Assembly: GCA_026713925.1 (NCBI GenBank) | Contig: JAPONM010000027.1 | Coordinates: 1-64,000 of the forward strand | Length of the DNA: 64,000 bases | Reading direction: 5' to 3' | From: Gammaproteobacteria bacterium | Lineage (GTDB): Bacteria; Pseudomonadota; Gammaproteobacteria; UBA4575 | In this document: one piece after another, positions 18,426-26,556 of the stretch | Layout of the letters: every line of letters starts with the position of its first letter | Numbering within the stretch: the first letter of the stretch is position 1 | Translations under genes and position numbers: made by a program | The notes under the pieces: model-generated | The model's database searches: none | What the model was told of the DNA's origin: nothing | The model's input: only the letters and a program-made list of their open reading frames with translations

Positions 18426-19148
18426 ATGGAATTCAAAGTAGTTATTCCAGCTCATTATGCATCCACTCGCTTGCCTGGGAAAGTGTTGCTGGAAGTTCGA
18501 GGCAGACCAATCATTGAATATGTTTACGAGAATGCATGTAATAGCGGGGCCGGACAGGTGGTAGTCGCAACAGATGATCGGCGCATTGCAGATGCTGCAA
18601 GGATGTTTGGTGCAGAAGTATGCCTTACCTCGAATCAGCATGTATCAGGCACGGACAGGATTGCGGAGGTTACACAAAAATATGCCTGGAGCGATGACAC
18701 CGTGATTGTCAATCTGCAAGGTGATGAGCCCATGATGCCTGGCAAAAATATTCACCAGGTTGCCGCCAACCTTTATCATCATCCTGCTGTCAGCATTGCA
18801 ACCCTGTGTGCAGTTTTGGACAGTGGGCATGAAATACAAAATACAAACATAGTCAAAGTAATATATGACGAGCATCATATTGCTATCGGTTTCACTAGGG
18901 ACGTGCAAACTTTTGATCCGTCCTGCAGTCATACTGTGTATCGCCATCTGGGCATCTACGCCTATCGTGCGGGGTATTTGCGAAAATTCACGCAATGGCC
19001 CAGGTCCAGACTGGAAAAGCAGGAATCACTGGAACAGATGCGGGCCTTTGAACATGGGGACCTTATCCATGTGGAGCTGTGCAAGTCTGTCCCGGGAATC
19101 GGGGTGGACACGCAAGAAGATTATGAAACACTTTTGGACTTAATGTGA
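18426..19148 (+). CDS. kdsB: 3-deoxy-manno-octulosonate cytidylyltransferase KdsB
   Basis: KdsB activates Kdo with CTP to give CMP-Kdo for attachment to lipid A. The 240-residue length is slightly below E. coli KdsB (248). N-terminal VVIPAHYASTRLPGKVLLEVRGRPIIEYVYENA is the nucleotide-binding signature, followed by VATDDRRIADAA, NLQGDEPMM near residue 97 and YRHLGIYAYR near 174. It ends the lolC-to-kdsB envelope block and lies 46 bp after the Trm112-like gene. Confidence 0.94.
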   Translation: MEFKVVIPAHYASTRLPGKVLLEVRGRPIIEYVYENACNSGAGQVVVATDDRRIADAARMFGAEVCLTSNQHVSGTDRIAEVTQKYAWSDDTVIVNLQGDEPMMPGKNIHQVAANLYHHPAVSIATLCAVLDSGHEIQNTNIVKVIYDEHHIAIGFTRDVQTFDPSCSHTVYRHLGIYAYRAGYLRKFTQWPRSRLEKQESLEQMRAFEHGDLIHVELCKSVPGIGVDTQEDYETLLDLM

Positions 19149-19257
19149 TTCGTTCAGTCAGCCAGTTCTCAAATGTTTGAAAATTTGCAGATCTTTAGTA
19201 ACATTCAGCGCCGGATCCAATAAGCATAAGGCTTTTAGCAGTAAATGCCGCATCGAT

Positions 19258-19980
19258 ATGATTGATATTGAACATTTAAGTAAAAAGTTTGGCCATTCAG
19301 TTGCAGTCAACGATATATCGTTCTCGGTCGGCTCTGGAGAGGTGCTCGGCTTTCTGGGCCCAAATGGTGCTGGCAAGTCCACTACCATGAAAATGATTAC
19401 AGGGTTTCTTGCACCGAGTTCCGGGGTGATCCGGGTTTGCGAGTACGATGTCAGCAGGCAGCCCCTGGAGGTTAAAAGGAGGATAGGCTATCTGCCAGAG
19501 GGTGCATCTAGCTACGGGGAAATGACGCCATTTCAGTATCTGGAATTCATAGCCAGGGTACGTGGACTGAAAGGCCGCCACAAGGCAGAACGCAAGAAGG
19601 AAGTTATCGAACGCCTGCACCTTGAAAAAGTGCTGAATCAATCCATCGAAACCTTGTCCAAGGGGTTCAAAAAAAGGGTAGGGCTGGCACAGGCAATTTT
19701 GCATGACCCGGAGGTGCTGATTTTGGATGAACCCACAGATGGACTGGATCCCAACCAGAAACATGAAGTCCGAGAATTTATTGAGAGCATTGCTTCAGAG
19801 AAAGTAATTGTGATCTCTACTCATATTCTGGATGAGGTGGATGCAATCTGTAGTCGTGCGATCATTATCGATGATGGCAGGATTTTGGTAGATGACACCC
19901 CGGATGGACTTCGCAGCAGATCTTCCAGCAACCGGCTTGACGATGTATTTCGTGAGATTACCCGGGCCAGTCTGACATGA
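19258..19980 (+). CDS. ABC transporter ATPase (GldA-like)
   Basis: This is a 240-residue ABC-2 type ATPase. Walker A LGPNGAGKSTTMKMITGFL lies near residue 35, signature LSKGFKKRVGLAQAILHDP near 135, Walker B EVLILDEPTDGLDPNQ near 155, and H-loop VISTHILDEVDAI near 187. The ATG at 19258 begins MIDIEHLSKKFG; a longer upstream frame adds nothing conserved. It is the first gene of a four-gene module with an ABC-2 permease, a GldG-like protein and a DUF4340 protein. In Bacteroidetes the related GldA-GldF-GldG set is linked to gliding; in gammaproteobacteria the substrate is unknown. Confidence 0.87.
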   Translation: MIDIEHLSKKFGHSVAVNDISFSVGSGEVLGFLGPNGAGKSTTMKMITGFLAPSSGVIRVCEYDVSRQPLEVKRRIGYLPEGASSYGEMTPFQYLEFIARVRGLKGRHKAERKKEVIERLHLEKVLNQSIETLSKGFKKRVGLAQAILHDPEVLILDEPTDGLDPNQKHEVREFIESIASEKVIVISTHILDEVDAICSRAIIIDDGRILVDDTPDGLRSRSSSNRLDDVFREITRASLT

Positions 19981-20711
19981 ATAATGTAATCACGATATTC
20001 AGACGAGAACTGGGCAGTTATTTTGCAACGCCGGTCGCATATGTGTTTATTGTGATATTCCTGATCATGAGCGGTGCCCTGACTTTCTATCTGGGCCATC
20101 TGTATGAGCGTGGCCAGGCGGACCTGAATCCATTTTTCCAGTTCCACCCCTGGTTGTACCTGTTTCTTGTACCAGCCATCGCCATGCGCCTGTGGGCGGA
20201 AGAGCGCAAAACTGGAAGCATTGAACTGCTGATGACTCTTCCAGTCTCTACGGGTCAGGCCGTTGTCGGAAAATTTCTTGCTGCATGGGTGTTCATTGGC
20301 ATTGCTGTGGCACTGACATTTCCTCTATGGATTACTGTGAATTATCTGGGGAACCCTGATAACGGGGTGATTTTCACGGCGTATCTGGGAAGTTATCTGA
20401 TGGCAGGGGGATTTCTCGCCATTGGAGCCTGCATTTCTGCAGCCACCCGGAATCAGGTGATTGCATTCATTATTACAGTGGTCATCTGCTTTGTTTTTCT
20501 GCTGGCCGGCTCTCCGTTAGTCCTGAATTTCTTCAAGGCATGGATTCCCCAGAATATAGTCGATGCATTGTCCTCACTGAGCTTCCTGACCCACTATGCT
20601 TCGATTGCCAGAGGTGTTATTGACGTACGGGATGTAATCTATTTTGTCTCGTTGATCGGTTGCTGGCTGTATGCCAATGCACTGGTGGTAGACATGAAAA
20701 AAACGGATTAA
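19977..20711 (+). CDS. ABC-2 type permease (GldF-like)
   Basis: The 244-residue integral membrane protein has about six hydrophobic segments: VAYVFIVIFLIMSGALTFYLG, WLYLFLVPAIAMRLWAEE, a stretch near FLAAWVFIGIAVALTFPLW, AYLGSYLMAGGFLAIGACIS, VIAFIITVVICFVFLLAGSPLV and VIYFVSLIGCWLYANAL. The RLWAEERKTGSIELLMTLPVS stretch near residue 77 is the coupling motif typical of GldF/NosY-like permeases. Its start overlaps the ATPase stop by 4 nt. It is probably the membrane half of the transporter encoded by the previous gene. Confidence 0.87.
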   Translation: MNNVITIFRRELGSYFATPVAYVFIVIFLIMSGALTFYLGHLYERGQADLNPFFQFHPWLYLFLVPAIAMRLWAEERKTGSIELLMTLPVSTGQAVVGKFLAAWVFIGIAVALTFPLWITVNYLGNPDNGVIFTAYLGSYLMAGGFLAIGACISAATRNQVIAFIITVVICFVFLLAGSPLVLNFFKAWIPQNIVDALSSLSFLTHYASIARGVIDVRDVIYFVSLIGCWLYANALVVDMKKTD

Positions 20712-20716
20712 CGATC

Positions 20717-22612
20717 ATGGCAGTACAAGCTACACGATCAATTACGTCAGCAGGGCTGCTTGGAGTGGCAGCGTTGTTCCTCGTGATCAATATGCTAAGC
20801 AGTGTTCTGTTCACGTCCATGCGTGCAGACCTGACTGAAAACAGGCTGTACACATTGACGGAAGGCACACGCAATATCCTGGCTGGTATCCAAGAACCCA
20901 TTACTCTTTATCTGTTTTATTCTGACAAGGCCAGTGAAGATGTCCCGCAGTTGCGCACGTATGCCACACGTGTCAGGGAGCTGCTCCAGGAATATATGTC
21001 CCTGTCACAAGGCAAGGTCGTGCTCAATATTGTTGATCCTTTACCATATTCCGAGCAGGAAGACCGTGCCTCGTCACTAGGACTTCAGGGTGTCCCTCTC
21101 GGTAATACCGGTGAAAAAGTATATTTTGGCCTGGCAGCAAGCAATGCAGTCGGCGACTCGGAAACCATCAAGTTTTTTCAACCCCAGCGTGAACAGTTTC
21201 TTGAGTACGACATCTCCCGTTTGATTTATAACCTTTCCAGTCCGGAAAAACCCGTGGCGGGTATTCACACACTGCTTCCTGTATTTGGCGGGTTTGATAT
21301 TGAAACTGCCAGGATGACAACAGAATGGGCAATGATTTCCCAGTTACGACAATCGTTCCTGCTCAAACAACTTGATGTGGCCTCGGGAGAAATTGATGGC
21401 GAAATTGACATTTTGATGGTGATACACCCTAAGAATCTCAGTGAGGCTGCACTGTATTCGATCGATCAGTTCATCATGCGCGGTGGCAAGGCCGTATTTT
21501 TTGTAGACCCTCATTCAGAGGTCGATACGCCTGTACGTCAGGAAGGTTCGCCTCTGGAAGTGGAAGGCGGTCGCAGTTCAAACGTAAAGAAACTGTTTGA
21601 TGCATGGGGGATTGAGTACGATCCTGCATACGTTGTGCTGGATCGCAGGAATGCGCTCACCGTGAGTGCGGGTGACCAAGGGCAGATCCGGCATTACGCA
21701 TTGCTGGCCGTAGGCAGCGAGGGCTTGAGCAGCGAAGATGTGGTCTCTTCTGAACTGGAGCTGGTTAGTGTGGGGGTTGCAGGCCATATAGGAGTCAGGG
21801 ATAACGCAGCCGTCAGACTTATGCCAATCGTTACTTCCAGCACGGATGCTACCCTTGTGGAAGCTACACAGTTTCGCTTTTTGCCCGATTTGAACCAGCT
21901 GTCGACCAACTTCGAGCCAACTGGCGAGTCGTATACGCTGATAGGCCGTATACAGGGGGCCCTGGATTCGGCATTTCCTGAGGGCCTGCCGGTTGAGGAT
22001 GCAAATGGACATGCAGACCGCGAGGGGCGGCATGTTGCAAGCACTAAAGAAGATGCCAACCTTGTGATCGTTGCAGACACGGATACCCTGGGGGACAGCA
22101 TGTGGGTGCAGGTTCAGGAATTTTTTGGGCAGAAAATATTTAACTCTTGGGCTGATAACAGCGCCTTGTTCGCCAATATACTGGATAATTTGGCCGGCAG
22201 TTCCGACCTGATCAGTATCCGCGGCCGTGAGACTTCATCGCGTCCATTCGTGAAAGTCAATGAATTACGGCTTGCAGCGGATCAGAAATTCCGCGCGACG
22301 GAAGAATCCTTGCAGACAAGATTGAAGGAAACTGAAGAGAGGCTGATAACCCTTCAGAAACAGCGTGATGACGCCAATGCCCTGGTGCTTTCGCCAGAAC
22401 AAGAAGCAGAAATTCAAAAGTTTCAGCAGGAAAAACTCAATATACGCAAGCAGTTACGACAAGTTCGTCATAATCTGAATTTGGATATTGAACGACTCGG
22501 CACCACATTGAAATTCATAAACATTGGTCTGGTGCCAATTATTATATCCCTCCTGGCTTTCACACTGTCCATCGTGCGCAGCAGAAAAAAAAGGCATGCC
22601 TTAGGCATATGA
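20717..22612 (+). CDS. GldG-like ABC-associated membrane protein
   Basis: The 631-residue protein has an N-terminal transmembrane helix (SAGLLGVAALFLVINMLSSVLF, about 9-30), a long extracytoplasmic part, and a second helix near the C terminus (INIGLVPIIISLLAFTLSIV) followed by basic residues. The N-terminal DLTENRLYTLTEGTRNIL stretch is the hallmark of the GldG/DUF4350-like family, and IDILMVIHPKNLSEAALYSIDQFIMRGGKAVFFVDPHSE matches its central alpha/beta domain. A coiled coil (about 530-600, rich in E, K, Q and R) precedes the last helix. It is 5 bp downstream of the permease and overlaps the next gene by 4 nt. The role is unknown. Confidence 0.85.
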   Translation: MAVQATRSITSAGLLGVAALFLVINMLSSVLFTSMRADLTENRLYTLTEGTRNILAGIQEPITLYLFYSDKASEDVPQLRTYATRVRELLQEYMSLSQGKVVLNIVDPLPYSEQEDRASSLGLQGVPLGNTGEKVYFGLAASNAVGDSETIKFFQPQREQFLEYDISRLIYNLSSPEKPVAGIHTLLPVFGGFDIETARMTTEWAMISQLRQSFLLKQLDVASGEIDGEIDILMVIHPKNLSEAALYSIDQFIMRGGKAVFFVDPHSEVDTPVRQEGSPLEVEGGRSSNVKKLFDAWGIEYDPAYVVLDRRNALTVSAGDQGQIRHYALLAVGSEGLSSEDVVSSELELVSVGVAGHIGVRDNAAVRLMPIVTSSTDATLVEATQFRFLPDLNQLSTNFEPTGESYTLIGRIQGALDSAFPEGLPVEDANGHADREGRHVASTKEDANLVIVADTDTLGDSMWVQVQEFFGQKIFNSWADNSALFANILDNLAGSSDLISIRGRETSSRPFVKVNELRLAADQKFRATEESLQTRLKETEERLITLQKQRDDANALVLSPEQEAEIQKFQQEKLNIRKQLRQVRHNLNLDIERLGTTLKFINIGLVPIIISLLAFTLSIVRSRKKRHALGI

Positions 22613-23646
22613 GTCTGAAATCACTGGTCATACTGGCCCTGGTCATAATTGTCGGCGGCGTATCGTATTACTACATTGCTGCTGGCTCAAAAGACAGTGT
22701 CAGCGATGAGGATATCTGGCTGATACCGGGTCTTGCACAGAACCTCGGTCAGGTCACGAAATTGACCGTACACGGTCCTGGAAATAACCTGCTTGCCGAG
22801 ATCAGCAAATCTGATCATCATTGGGTCGTTGCAAACCGGGATCACTATGAAGCTGATATAGCGGTAGTCCGCAATGCATTCGATACCCTGGCCAATGCCC
22901 GGCTGATCGAGAAAAAGACAGCCAAACCAAATAATTACGGCATGATTGGGGTAGAAGATATCTCTGATGCCCTTGCACAGGGGATACAGTTTGCGGTTTC
23001 TGGACTTGACGAGCCAGTCGTTGTGGTCGTCGGTAAAGAAGGCAGCCTCCAGAATACACAGTTTGTCAGGCGGGCTGGAGACACACAAAGCTGGCTGCTA
23101 GACAGGAAGCTGGCTCTGAACCGCGATGGCGCCTGGTGGTTGCGAAAAGATATCATGGATATCCTTCCTGAGCAGATTAGAAGTATCCGAATCAGTCACA
23201 AGGATGGTAGTGAAGTTTTAATTGAGAGCAAAAGCCAGGAGGGCTATGAATTTGCCTTAGGACAGCCAATACCGAAAGGCAAGAAGGTATCTGAATCGGA
23301 GTTGTACCAAGTAGCCAATGCCCTGTCGTCGTTGCAGCTTCGGGACGTTGCTTCTTTGCAATCATTCAAGGAAGAAATCCTGCCATCTGCCATTACGACG
23401 TTCAGGATGTATGACGGATTGCGGGTGGTTGTCACTACCTTCTCAAAAGGAAAAGAGACCTACGTCAAGCTGGGTATTGCATTTGATGATGCTGATGGCC
23501 TTGTGCAATCCGACTCAGCCAAGGTAGAGGAATTTGTACAGAAGACAAGATCAAGGACAGAAGGCTGGGCTTTTATACTACCTTCCATCACACAGGATGC
23601 GATGGTAAAGCGACTGGATGATATTCTGTTACGGGACGATATGTAA
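22609..23646 (+). CDS. DUF4340 domain protein
   Basis: This 345-residue protein starts with a membrane anchor (LVILALVIIVGGVSYYYIAAG, about 5-25) followed by a predicted periplasmic domain. WLIPGLAQNLGQVTKLTVHG and the repeated W.V.nRd-type pattern (HHWVVANRDHYEAD) identify DUF4340, a beta-rich family found almost always behind GldG-like genes. The ATGA overlap with the previous gene indicates coupled expression. It is the last gene of the module; purB converges from the other strand 6 bp away, with no clear terminator between. Function not established. Confidence 0.82.
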   Translation: MSLKSLVILALVIIVGGVSYYYIAAGSKDSVSDEDIWLIPGLAQNLGQVTKLTVHGPGNNLLAEISKSDHHWVVANRDHYEADIAVVRNAFDTLANARLIEKKTAKPNNYGMIGVEDISDALAQGIQFAVSGLDEPVVVVVGKEGSLQNTQFVRRAGDTQSWLLDRKLALNRDGAWWLRKDIMDILPEQIRSIRISHKDGSEVLIESKSQEGYEFALGQPIPKGKKVSESELYQVANALSSLQLRDVASLQSFKEEILPSAITTFRMYDGLRVVVTTFSKGKETYVKLGIAFDDADGLVQSDSAKVEEFVQKTRSRTEGWAFILPSITQDAMVKRLDDILLRDDM

Positions 23647-23652
23647 TCCTGT

Positions 23653-25023
23653 TCAGGAATTTTTTGCCAACTTCGGGGCAAGTCCTGTATAGCTGGCTGG
23701 TGTCAGAGAAAGCAAGTTGTCTTTTTCATGGTCTGGCAGGTCCAGAGAGCGAATGAACCCTTCTATTTTGTCACGATCCAGTGCCTTGCCACGTGAAAAC
23801 TCCTTGAGTTTCTCATAAGCTCCTTCGATTTTGTATTTCCGCATCACTGTCTGGATCGGCTCTGCCAGGATCTGAAGGTTGGCATCAAGGTCTTCCTGCA
23901 TTTGGTCCTGATTGACTTCAAGCTTTGACAAGCCTTTTGACAGCGAACGATAACCAATTTCGCAGTGTGCCGCAGCAACCCCGAGATTGCGCAATACAGT
24001 TGAATCACTTAGATCCCGCTGCCAGCGTGAGATCGGAAGTTTTGAAGAAAAGTGGCTGAGCAACGCATTGGCAATGCCAAAATTACCCTCGGCATTTTCA
24101 AAATCGATCGGGTTGACTTTATGTGGCATAGCAGATGAACCAACTTCATCCTTGACTATTTTCTGTCTGAAATAGCCTATGGATATGTAGGCCCACAAAT
24201 CTCTTGAGAGGTCAATCAGTATAGTGTTGATTCTGTGCAGTGCATCACAGTACTCGGCAATGCAATCATGGGGTTCCGCCTGTGCCGTATAACGGTTCCA
24301 GGTCAAGCCAAAATTTTCAGCAAACTCTGCTGCAAGGGTTTCCCAGTCCACATCGGGATAGGCGGCACAATGTGCATTGTAGTTGCCTGAGGCTCCATTC
24401 ATTTTTCCAGACAACTGCACTGCCTTGAAGCCATCTCGTTGCGCCTGTATGCGGGCTTGTACATTAGCAAATTCTTTGCCCAAGGTGGTGGGTGAAGCTG
24501 GTTGTCCATGTGTTCGTGAAAGCATCGTGGTATCAGCCCAGTCATGCGCATGGTTTTGCAGGCTTGAAACAAGTTTTTCGATGCTTGGCATCAGCACTTT
24601 GGTGCGGATGTCACTCAGCATCAATGAGTAAGCCATGCTGTTGATATCCTCAGACGTACAGGCAAAGTGAATGAATTCGGTTATACCTTGCAACTCCAGA
24701 TGTGCAGCAAATTTCTCCTTAAGATAATACTCAACGGCTTTAACGTCATGGTTGGTACTGGCCTCAATATCCTTGATCTTCTGTGCTTCATTTTCCGTGA
24801 ACCCTGTGACCACGTTGTCCAAAAATCGGCAGGCTGAAGGGGATAAGGGGTTTGCCTCAGGGATTCCAGCACTTGAGGAAAGATGCTTTAGCCACTCTAT
24901 CTCAACCACGAGACGGTATTTGAAAAGCCCATATTCGCTGGCAATATCCTGCAACACAAATGTCTTGTTTGCGTAACGACCGTCAACCGGGGAAATTGCA
25001 GTAAGCGGACTGACAGCACTCAT
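23653..25023 (-). CDS. purB: adenylosuccinate lyase PurB
   Basis: PurB cleaves SAICAR to AICAR and adenylosuccinate to AMP, both releasing fumarate, in purine synthesis. The ATG at 25023 gives 456 residues, identical in length to E. coli PurB. N-terminal LTAISPVDGRYANKT is characteristic, TSEDINSMAYSLML and SRTHGQPASPTTLG are substrate-binding motifs, and the superfamily signature is SSAMPHKVNPIDFENAEGN near residue 295. It is divergent from fumC. In E. coli purB follows hflD directly; here fumC and acnA lie between them. Confidence 0.95.
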   Translation of the reverse strand: MSAVSPLTAISPVDGRYANKTFVLQDIASEYGLFKYRLVVEIEWLKHLSSSAGIPEANPLSPSACRFLDNVVTGFTENEAQKIKDIEASTNHDVKAVEYYLKEKFAAHLELQGITEFIHFACTSEDINSMAYSLMLSDIRTKVLMPSIEKLVSSLQNHAHDWADTTMLSRTHGQPASPTTLGKEFANVQARIQAQRDGFKAVQLSGKMNGASGNYNAHCAAYPDVDWETLAAEFAENFGLTWNRYTAQAEPHDCIAEYCDALHRINTILIDLSRDLWAYISIGYFRQKIVKDEVGSSAMPHKVNPIDFENAEGNFGIANALLSHFSSKLPISRWQRDLSDSTVLRNLGVAAAHCEIGYRSLSKGLSKLEVNQDQMQEDLDANLQILAEPIQTVMRKYKIEGAYEKLKEFSRGKALDRDKIEGFIRSLDLPDHEKDNLLSLTPASYTGLAPKLAKNS

Positions 25024-25140
25024 TATTTTAAAATTCGCAAACCGATTAATAAGCAGTACAATCACACATTATACTACAGCCCCCTTGCTGCCGCCCTGGA
25101 AAACAATTCACAATTTTTAACTTATAGCTAGGAAGAATCA

Positions 25141-26526
25141 GTGAAAGATTTAAAGTATCGTATCGAAAAAGACAGCATGGGTGAGCTCAAGGTACCGGCA
25201 GATGCCTTGTATGGTGCCCAGACACAAAGAGCGATTGAGAACTTCCCTATAAGTGACCTCACTCTTCCTAGACCCTTTATACATGCACTAGGCCTGATCA
25301 AGGCAGCCTGCGCCCAGGCAAACGCTGAACTGGGACTGCTTGCCAACAATACAGAGACTGCAATCACGCAAGCCTGCATGTCCGTTGCAGCTGGTGAATA
25401 TGACCAGCATTTTCCTGTGGATGTATTTCAGACTGGATCAGGCACCAGCACCAACATGAATGCAAATGAAGTTATTGCTCATCTTGCCAGTTCACTTGCA
25501 GACTCGGATGTGCATCCTAATGACCATGTCAATATGAGCCAGAGCTCAAATGATGTCATTCCTACCGCTATTCACGTGAGTGCCTGTCTGCAGATTGATC
25601 AGGTACTCAAGCCAGCCCTTGTGCATCTGGTTAACGTGTTGCTGCAAAAGGCGGAACATGACGGGCATGTCAAGACAGGCCGTACGCATTTGATGGATGC
25701 TATGCCGGTTACTTTAGAACAGGAGCTGGCAGCCTGGGCACAACAGGTTACGTATTCCGTTGAGCGCATGGACCATACCCTTATACGCCTGCGTCAGCTG
25801 GCTCAGGGAGGTACGGCAGTGGGCAGCGGGGTTAATGCAGACCCAAGGTTCGGCGACATGGTTGCCAGCCAGCTTGTCAGCCTCACGGGATTTCCCTTTG
25901 AATCCAAGCCAAATAAATTTGAAGGATTGAGTTGCCAGGACAGCGCAGTTGAAATGAGTGGACAACTTAAAACGCTGGCAGTAAGCCTGATGAAGATTTC
26001 CAATGATCTCAGGTGGATGAACTCGGGTCCGCTGGCAGGTCTTGGTGAAATCGCATTGCCTTCTTTGCAGCCCGGGAGCAGCATCATGCCTGGCAAGGTT
26101 AACCCGGTTATTCCGGAGGCAGTCACTATGGTATGTGCCCAAGTCATGGGCAATGATACGACCATTGCGATCGCAGGTCAGGCAGGTAATTTCCAGTTAA
26201 ACGTGATGCTTCCCGTGATTGCCTACAACTTGCTGCAAAGCATCGAACTGTTGGCCAGTGCTTCCCGTGTGTTGGCTGACAAGGCCATTGAAGGCTTCAA
26301 AGTCAATGACAAGGCACTGCAAGGTGCATTGTCCAGGAACCCGATTCTCGTTACGGCAATGACCCGCATTGTCGGGTATGAAAAAGGTGCGGCGATAGCC
26401 AAGGCTGCTTATGCATCTGGCAGGCCTGTACTGGAAGTGGCAAGGGAAATGACCGATCTGGACGATGCACAGCTTAAAAGGCTTCTGGACCCTTCCCGAT
26501 TGACCCGGGGCGGTGTGCAGGAGTAA
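25141..26526 (+). CDS. fumC: class II fumarate hydratase FumC
   Basis: FumC is the iron-independent fumarase that interconverts fumarate and malate in the TCA cycle. It has 461 residues with TGSGTSTNMNANEVIA near residue 98, the GRTHLMDAMPVTLEQEL active-site segment near 180 and the lyase signature GSSIMPGKVNPVIPE near 315. The start is GTG with AGGAAG about six bases upstream; this start keeps the conserved RIEKDSMGELKVPADALYGAQTQRA block. It is divergent from purB and convergent with acnA. Being cluster-free, it would keep working under oxidative stress or iron limitation. Confidence 0.95.
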   Translation: MKDLKYRIEKDSMGELKVPADALYGAQTQRAIENFPISDLTLPRPFIHALGLIKAACAQANAELGLLANNTETAITQACMSVAAGEYDQHFPVDVFQTGSGTSTNMNANEVIAHLASSLADSDVHPNDHVNMSQSSNDVIPTAIHVSACLQIDQVLKPALVHLVNVLLQKAEHDGHVKTGRTHLMDAMPVTLEQELAAWAQQVTYSVERMDHTLIRLRQLAQGGTAVGSGVNADPRFGDMVASQLVSLTGFPFESKPNKFEGLSCQDSAVEMSGQLKTLAVSLMKISNDLRWMNSGPLAGLGEIALPSLQPGSSIMPGKVNPVIPEAVTMVCAQVMGNDTTIAIAGQAGNFQLNVMLPVIAYNLLQSIELLASASRVLADKAIEGFKVNDKALQGALSRNPILVTAMTRIVGYEKGAAIAKAAYASGRPVLEVAREMTDLDDAQLKRLLDPSRLTRGGVQE

Positions 26527-26556
26527 ACAGCCTTCTGTTGACCGTGCAACGATTAT

